NCBI GenBank assembly: GCA_964036195.1
Contig: OZ038456.1
Coordinates: forward strand, 17,732,001 to 17,796,000
DNA from: Sphaerolaimus hirsutus
Taxonomy: Eukaryota; Nematoda; Chromadorea; Monhysterida; Sphaerolaimidae
Reading direction: 5' to 3'
DNA: 64,000 nucleotides
Shown in pieces: positions 56,830 through 64,000 of this stretch (position 1 is the stretch's first letter; each line of letters starts with the position of its first letter). The position numbers were made by a program, and so were the translations under genes. Under the pieces are notes generated by a model. That model did not search any database. It was not told where the DNA came from and saw nothing but the letters and a program-made list of their open reading frames with translations.

Positions 56830-59800
56830 TCAATCACACCAATCATAATAAAATCTCTTCACGCAGTCAATATGCCACCAATTAATAAACGACATTCTAT
56901 GGTGATGCAATGGAGGGGGCCACCAAAGTGGAATAAATTGCGAGTTGACAATTAAAGATCTCATAACTGCGGCAAACGCTGCTGGCGTCTCGTTGTAGGA
57001 TTCTAGGGGTCCTGTTTTGTGGTTGTTGGGGTAATTGTTTTGTTTTTTGATAAAGTAGGGTTGATGTGTTTGAAATACCTATGGTACATTTCAGTTTTAG
57101 CATTTTTTCCTGCTGCTGTGATTTTTACATTCTGTATATTAGGATACATCAGGATATACCGTATTTGTTTGAATAATTCCCTTGGAGTTTTATTTTTTCG
57201 TCAGACTATTTTGAGGGGGAACTATTCGAGGGGGAATTATTGAAGGGAAGGAATTATTATTTCTTCAAAATTTTCAGGCTTGTTTCTATTATCTCATTCC
57301 ACGAAAACTGCTTTATTAACACGATAACATGACGTCTTAGTTCGAATTGGACATGACATAAATATGCTTCAGGAGGGAGCTATTTAAGGGGGGAATTATC
57401 TGTTCCTCACCTATCTTACAGGGGGAATTGTTCGAGGGGGGATTATTCAAGCAAATACGGTATATAGGTACAGGTAATCATTGGCACTGTGCCAAGTTGC
57501 ATTGTTATCTGGTACAACATTGAGCTTAAGTTTGAGGCCTTCCAAATGCACACACTTCAAAGTTCTAACCAACCATGCACTTCAACGTTGATCTGACAAA
57601 CTGTGATGTCATTCCCCACGGAACCGTTGATACTCAGTTGCGGCAATAGGCCGAACTCTGCGCCCTGGATTTGAAAAAAGATTACTTTTTTGGGAGTGTG
57701 AAGTAAGCTGATGAACTTCAGGCATATACCTACCTATTTTTTATTTTTGTCAGACTTTTTTCAGAAATTAAGAGATGTTGTAAATCACTTGTCCGGTGTG
57801 TTGAACAAAAATGTTCATCGACACTTTACAATTCAATTTTTTACCTCTCTTTTCAAATAAAACATGAAAAATTTCCAAAAACCATACCTCAACATCCATG
57901 AATAAAAAATCTATGTGCGCCGTTTGCAAATCATCTGCTAAAAATTCTCCCAATGATTTCGTTTTGATTTCTTGCCAGTGATATTTGCCATCAGATAGGA
58001 CGCTGGCATTCAGTGAGCCACTTTTGCTGGCAATTCCTGGATTGCAAAATCAAAAATGTAAATGGGTATTTGGTCTGTGAATAGCGTTCCAAAAATGGGT
58101 GTTTTTTCAGAAAATATACCTACGTAATTAAATCTGATCTCAGAAAAAATCTAATAATCTATAATTTAATCTGTCTGAAAAACGCAGAGAGGGTATAATT
58201 GAATAGAAAAAAAATAAAAACAATAGATTTTTTTATTTTCTTATAAAATAAATAAAATAAAATATCTCCGAAAAATCCTGGAAAAATATAATTAAATATA
58301 AGATTTTCTATATTGTCTTTTATTTCACAAAATATAAATCTCCCGAGATTTCTAGAATTCTGCCTGTGAATAGGGAATCAGTGCTTTGCTTTATATGGCG
58401 CCGTGGCAAAAATTCCAAAAGTTTCATGGCGCTTTCAGTCATAAAATGCCTTTTTTCAAAACCAACTTCTACAATTTCGAGAAAGTATCAATTTACAGAG
58501 TACGCTACTTCTCACCAGCCGAAACTTTCTAAAAAAGCCACTGCGGCATTTTTTTCACGTACGTTGTCAGAGAACTGTAAAAAGATAGAAAATTACTGAC
58601 CAAAATTGTAAAAATTGCCAATCTGTTCAAACACTCTGCCTGATTGTTCTATGGGATCAACACCATAGAATTTACAGCTCGTGAGTAAATTGTTCAGTTG
58701 CACTTCTGCCGCTATGTCATTGCCAATGCCTGTGAAAGAAAAACTTGAGTGATAAAGTCAAATGGGCTACTTCCACACCTAGAAAAAAGCCCTGACAAAT
58801 GTCATGTCATGTGCTAATTGTCATGTAAAATGTCATGAGAAATGTCAAACATTTGGTGAAGAAATAAAGAAAAATTTGACATTTTCTCAGCCGAAATGTA
58901 AAATGTAGTAAATACCCACCCAAACTCACCAATAGTCAGACTTTTCAAGTCCATGTGTGCTTCCTGTTCCAAATTGGGCAACACGACAAATTTGATATCG
59001 TCCCTGTTTACAAGCACCTGTAACAATGATGTAAATATTTGTAGTGACTTTGATCTAATGCGCGTGCACACACTAGTTTACTGTCAGATCTTGGTAAACT
59101 CATAAATCGGCTTTGAACACATTTGAGTTTACTGAAATCAATTATTCGTAATCCCAATCGACTGCAGTTGACAGACACCTCATTCTGGTAAACTCAAATG
59201 CGTTCGAAGTCGATTTATGAGTTTACCAAAATCTGGCAGTAAACTAGTGTGCGCAGCGCCAATGAATGATGCAAACTCATCAGAAAAAATGCTACATTTA
59301 GAACGATATATGACTAGTGATGTGAAATAGCGGCAATACAATGGCGCCATTTGGCGCTTAGTGCCATTTTGCTGTGGCGCTTGGCGCCATGCCCAAGAAA
59401 AGCGCCATGACGCTTGGCGCTATTTTTGGTGACACGAGGAACAAAAGCGCGTGGCGCTGGCGCTTGCCAACGTAAAAACGCGCCACGGCATTTTTGGCGC
59501 TTGGTGCCATTTTGCTGTGGCGCATTACTATATATGGCGCTGTTAAGAAGAAAAGGCGCCAGGTGCCAACACCAAGTGCTGACTCCAACACATTGCGTCG
59601 GCGCCATGAATCGTTTGCTTCACTACCAGCAAGATCCCAGCGCCAAAAACGTAAACATGCTACTATTGGCGCTGGCGCCACAAACCATGGCGTTTATACC
59701 AAACCACACCTTTGTGTGCAACATGCGCCTGAGCAAGTCCACGCCGCATTTGCTGGCAATATCTCCAGTTGTGTTCCACAATTGCGCTCCGGAAGTGGTG

Positions 59801-60577
59801 AGAAGGATCGATTCTGATATGCAGCTGGGAGATTTTGAGTTGCGTGAGAAAATGGCGTGGAATATTTTACACATATTTTTACATTTTACATGGCATTTGA
59901 AGTATTCATAGCATTTTGCATGACATTTTGCATGGCGCGCGACGGGCACCAAATAGGATCTTTTTGAAAAATGGGTAGACTCGGCGGACCGCACGCTATG
60001 CATTTTTCTGAAGGAAACACTCCATCATGACGTCATCATTAATAATAAAAAATAATTCCAGCAGAAATAGGAACTACATGATGGGAAAAAAAACATTCCT
60101 CGTTTGTACGCGAGTCCGCCTTTTTCTTTTTTCAACTATTTTTCTTTTTGTGAAAGTGCATACATAAGTATCCAGCTCGCGCGTTATCGACTAAGACGTA
60201 AGTCATTTTGGGCGCATACTTTGCGGTCCGCCGAATATACCTAAATACATTTTAAAAACCAACTTTGAAATGTGCTCTGCCAAATGGTACCAACTTCTAC
60301 ATTGCTGCCAATTTTCAGGCCTATTCAGCACCAATTTTCCAAACAAAGTTGCTGTTTGGAGCTTTGCCAAATCTTCAACAAAGGTATTGCCCCTTACAAT
60401 ATTTCCTTTATGCTGATCTTGATGTATCAAATTAATACTGCCCATGTAAGTTCTAGAGTCATTAATTATTTGCACATTGTATAGCGAAGCAATTAGCAAT
60501 ATTAGCGTGAATGCGGTGAGACCAAATGTAATTTTGTAAAAAATTGTATTGAAAGTTTCACAGGGATATGATGTCAT
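56830..60577 (-). CDS. Type II membrane FkbM / METTL24-like methyltransferase
   Basis: Six exons, transcription order: 60260-60577, 58930-59017, 58601-58729, 57888-58036, 57574-57664, 56830-57011; all phases agree, with GT-AG ends; 318 residues. The N-terminus (MTSYPCETFNTIFYKITFG then LTAFTLILLIASLYN) is a single uncleaved membrane anchor, suggesting a Golgi or ER lumen enzyme. The catalytic part carries SAM-fold landmarks of the family: WQQCRSWYHL, LTIGIGNDIAAEVQL, CKFYGVDPIEQSGRVF, IDFLFMDVE-GAEFGLLPQL, ITVCQINVEVHG and the terminal HRMSFINWWHIDCVKRFYYD. Substrate is unknown for this branch. The first donor (TTG|GTTTTT) is weak but phase-correct. AATAAA on the minus strand at 56805-56800 follows the stop. 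Confidence 0.88.
57152..57465. mobile_element. TACCGTATTTGTTTGAATAAT element in a methyltransferase intron
   Basis: Ends TACCGTATTTGTTTGAATAATT and ATTATTCAAGCAAATACGGTA, with GGGGGAATTATT units inside. It lies between the last two methyltransferase exons. Confidence 0.68.
59067..59256. repeat. Palindromic CACACTAGTTTACTG element
   Basis: Arms CACACTAGTTTACTGTCAGA and its complement TGGCAGTAAACTAGTGTG enclose a mirrored GTTTACC/ATAAATCG interior. It sits in methyltransferase intron 1, followed from 59315 by a truncated GGCGCC-array element starting TAGTGATGTGAAATAG. Confidence 0.6.
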
Positions 60578-60955
60578 GGTAGAAAAATTGAAGAGTAAAG
60601 TTGTGACTAGAAATTTTCAGTGATTAGAATTTTCAACTTCCATGCATCATTGTAGAACTTTTAAGACATCTGGCAATTTTAACGTTGAATGTGGCCACCA
60701 ATAGAAATCAAAATTGTTAGAATAACTGCGCTGAATTGTCAGAAATTGTGTCCCATTGATATTTTTACACATCACATTGTGTGGGTGCCGGAGTACAGAC
60801 AATGCTATATATTCTTCCCTAACTTTCAAAGCGTCTTTCTAAAATAAGGTACGCATGTTCTGCGGACAATTGCAAAAGATATAGACACTAGACACTTTTG
60901 AACTGTCTGTTTCGCCATTGATCATTGAAATACTGACGAATATTGGCCAATGCGG

Positions 60956-61414
60956 CAGAGTTGTTGAAAGTACTGAACTTTTTCAAAGTAAATGTAAACG
61001 TAAAGTATTTTATTTTTACTCACCCCTGAGCACAGAAAACGTAACACAATTTTTTATACTTTGACGCTGCGTAAAAGGTGAGTAACCATAAATACCAGTA
61101 TTTTTACTCAGGAAAAACGTAAAAGTAATTTTTTCGATTTTGTACCTGGGAAGCTGTAAAAATCAGTAAAAGTGAAAGCGAGAGAGTCATTTCCGCTGCC
61201 ATTTTTGCAGCCGTTTTAATTCGTTTGAGTTATTTTTGCTTTTATGCACACCCAAAAATTTTGTCAATTACGTTTACTGTACTCAGGTACTTTCAAAAGT
61301 ACGCGAGCAAGTGAGTACCGGTATTTTTTCGGGAGGAAACGTAAACGTATTTGCACACAGTACTCGAGTATACGTATTTATCGAGTAAACGGGAAAAAAA
61401 TTTTAACAGCTATG
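60956..61414. mobile_element. hAT-like element, CAGAGTTGTTGAAAGTAC family
   Basis: Ends CAGAGTTGTTGAAAGTACTG and AATTTTAACAGCTATG, with perfect 8-bp duplication CAATGCGG (60948-60955, 61415-61422). The interior carries AAACGTAAACGTAAAG units. The block at 63370-63947 is another copy without a matching duplication in view. Confidence 0.78.
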
Positions 61415-61650
61415 CAATGCGGCAACGCTAAATGGGTAGGTAGTTTTCAATGGGAATATCGAAAACTGATAAATCAGCTTTGAATGCATTTGATTGAGTT
61501 TACCAGAATGAGTGTGAGTATCAACTGCAGCTGACGGGAAAAGAAAAACTCATGAAAAATGAATAAACCTGATTTATGAGTTTCCATAATTTCGGTGTAA
61601 AATCTGGGAATCGTTCACGTTAGCATTAGGGTAAATGGAGTACCAATGGG

Positions 61651-62066
61651 CAGGGTCGTATCCAGGGGGTGCTGCAGCCCCCCCCCCCCTTCCCGGGGCG
61701 AGACCAGAAAGTGACCGGAAAATGCGACTTTTTCAACGTCAGCGTAAAAAATTTCTTCAGCATTCTTCACCACACATAAGGTATTATCATCAGATTTGCT
61801 CCATGTGGCAGAAATCGTCATAATTACACTCAATGTTGTTCTTTTCGCTGTTTTGTGTGTATATTTACATACACATATAGCATTCCATTGCGCTGACGCC
61901 AACGCGAATGGCGCCATGGCGTGGCGCCTACTAATGGTGCCAGCACCATGGCGCCATTCCGCCACTATATAGCTAAAATTTTAGGGGGGGGGGGCTGGCC
62001 CCCCCCCCTCGCCGGCCTCCGTAAACAAGCAGCCCCCCCCGCTCAAAAATCCTGGATACGTCCCTG
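61651..62066. mobile_element. hAT-like element, GTCGTATCCAGG family
   Basis: Ends CAGGGTCGTATCCAGG and CCTGGATACGTCCCTG, with perfect 8-bp duplication CCAATGGG (61643-61650, 62067-62074). Confidence 0.82.
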
Positions 62067-62256
62067 CCAATGGGTAAACTATTCTCGCGTCAAAATACTA
62101 TGGGGGTAAACAAAAAAAACTTAAAAAAACTATTTTAGAGAATTCTCATACAGAGAATGAAGCTTCAGGTCAACATCACCTCTGAAAATTCTTCAAAAAT
62201 ATTGAAGGAAATTTTTGTTCATCACACTGCATTTGCGATGCAAGATATATTTCGAA

Positions 62257-62493
62257 CTATTTAGGGCAAGAAAATACGTCGCATACAGTTTCATGCATAA
62301 AAATAAAACATGCAGCTTCTAGTGATGGCGACAATCGATTTTCAATTAAAGCTGATCCTACGTTTGTTACACGAGTTTCGTTTTGTGTAATTCGCATAAA
62401 AACCAACACTGGGTCATATTCTTTTATTTTTATAAATATAGAATGAAGCAGGCGACTTTTAACGGTGGCAAACGGTCTCGAAAAAATGTTCAA
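62257..62493 (-). CDS. Unidentified ORF of 78 codons
   Basis: Frame beginning MNIFSRPFATVKSRLL and ending MHETVCDVFSCPK. Ordinary composition, unlike the repeat-derived frames around it, so a terminal exon is possible. No splice partner or family was recognised. Confidence 0.2.
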   Translation of the reverse strand: MNIFSRPFATVKSRLLHSIFIKIKEYDPVLVFMRITQNETRVTNVGSALIENRLSPSLEAACFIFMHETVCDVFSCPK

Positions 62494-64000
62494 TTTTCAG
62501 TGTTTTTCTACAAAATAAACTTTTTTAATGTCGAATTTTTTCAAAAATATTTGAAATTCTTTGAAACATTTTTCGATTTTTTTTTCGAGCAGATAATTGA
62601 ATTTTCGAATTATTCAGTTCAATTTTGGATAAATTTTAAAGTTTTTGTGGGTTTCCAGTCGTTGCAGTGCAGCAACACAAAAATACCTAGCACAATTTCC
62701 TTTTCCACTACGAATAGATATATTTACCTACGTGAAATTGAGGTTTCGTAGTGTGGTTTTGATTTTATACACGTTTATGACTGAAAATACCTTACAAAAA
62801 TTCGAAAACACTTTCTAATTTTATAATTTTTCTAGAAAGATAAATTTTCAAGTTTTTTTTGTCTCGTGGTGGAATATAAATTTGAAACCTCAAAAAAATA
62901 TAACAACGTTTTGGCATTTTTGTTTGCCATCGTTGGCGACGTCCAATTATAATACCTAGCATTCAAAATGTGCTTAAACAATTTTAGCGGACACAGAAGA
63001 TTTATGTGCAAATCGATTTGCACATGCAAATAGAAAATCTGGGAAGTTCCGCATAAGAATTCACAAGATTAATCGAGTTACCGTATATCCTCGAATAAGT
63101 CCCCCTGAGAGTTATTTTTTCACCGGAATATTAAGTAAAATGCGTGATCAATATATTGTATGAATAGGGTCGAAATTCCATAATTCGTGCAATGAAATCA
63201 ATGCTTGTGAACATTAACTGCGAAAAATACTTGGCTTTTAAAGAAAACATAGAAAATTTCAATATAAACGTCTTTCATACATGGACTTCTTTGTGACCCA
63301 TTAAATAGGGGGGGGGGTTATTTTTTCCTCAGTCAGCTAAAAGAGGGAACTTATTGGAGCGGGGAAGATTTCAGAGTTGTTAAAAGTACTGAACTTTTTT
63401 TAAAAGTAAACGTAAATGTAAAGTATTTTAATTCTACTCACACATGAGTACAGAAAACGTAAAGTATTTTATTTTTACTTTTACACTGCGTAAAAGGTGC
63501 GTAAAATACTTTTCTCTAGAGAAAACGTAAAACTGTTCTCTAGAGAAAACGTAAAACGTATTTTTTTCCAGGGAGAACGTAAAAGTGGATATTTTTCTCT
63601 CAGAAAACATTAAAGAGAGTAATTTTCTCACAAAAATAATGTAAAAATTGGTGTTTTTTCAATTTTTACGCTGAAATACATCAAAGATGTGTGTTTTCAC
63701 TCTTGTATCTCTAAGTATTTCTAAGTATCTAAGTATTTCTTAGGAAAATGTTCTATGTTTGTCACTTTCTGTCTGGCAAAATGACATTTTCTGTCCCTTA
63801 AAATAAGTTTTCTGTACTCGCGTACTTTCAAGAAGTACGCGAGTATGTGACTACCGGTATTCTTTTCGGGAGGAAACGTAAACGTATTTACGCTGCACGC
63901 GAGTATACGTATTTATCGAGTAAACGTAAATATGTTTTAACAACTATGGTAGACTATGGAGTTATTCGAGAAGAGGACTTTTTCGAGGGGGAGGACTTAA
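62494..64000. other. AT-rich spacer with repeat blocks
   Basis: Low-complexity T/A-rich to about 63060. It then has a CCGTATATCCTCGAATAAG element fragment (63080-63360) and a CAGAGTTGTTAAAAGTAC block (63370-63947). No gene seen. Confidence 0.4.

Noticed and set aside
59414-59911. 165-codon plus-strand frame
   Set aside because: Its first half is GGCGCC array, it lies in a methyltransferase intron, and no family similarity or splice partners were found.

Overview
The window is nuclear DNA of an invertebrate animal, most likely an arthropod and possibly a crustacean such as a copepod; that placement is inferred only from protein similarity and genome texture. Genes are split into many small exons, and introns and spacers are crowded with short inverted-repeat transposons. 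I assembled exon chains by hand from protein similarity, splice consensus and intron phase. No transcript data or database search was available.

Layout. Positions 1-9760 (+) hold the 3' two thirds of an NXF1/TAP-type mRNA export factor (leucine-rich repeats, NTF2-like domain, TAP-C domain). Positions 11067-27442 (-) hold a Cys-loop ligand-gated ion channel in 22 exons, convergent with NXF. It has a signal peptide, an unusually long N-terminal extension, the ligand-binding domain and four membrane segments. Positions 31764-33244 (+) hold a three-exon RING-finger gene. Positions 43058-55062 (+) hold a complete numb gene in 13 exons (PTB domain, disordered tail, C-terminal NPF). Positions 56830-60577 (-) hold a six-exon type II membrane FkbM/METTL24-like methyltransferase, convergent with numb. 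One tentative secreted-protein exon, one small ORF and two orphan exons lie in the spacers.

The most interesting signal is in the ion-channel gene. Up to eight of its introns consist of one palindromic transposable-element family with ends like GTGCCAGTCCC and GGGACTGCCCC, next to CTG or CAG trinucleotides. These behave like introners, elements that create introns. Four supply GT and AG exactly at their ends and one can use an internal donor. In at least two, reading frame is kept only if the intron ends in TG instead of AG. One introner has itself been hit by a 3.4 kb hAT-like element.

The rest of the accessory DNA is dominated by hAT-type elements: thirteen insertions have perfect 8-bp target duplications, and a fourteenth is imperfect. 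Many are filled with arrays of a short motif (GGCGCC, GGCACC, GGTCCC, TTTCCG, CGATAT or CGGTA) characteristic of the family. One carries a remnant of the hAT transposase C-terminus. A second abundant family starts with TACCGTATTT. No tRNA, rRNA or CRISPR array was seen.
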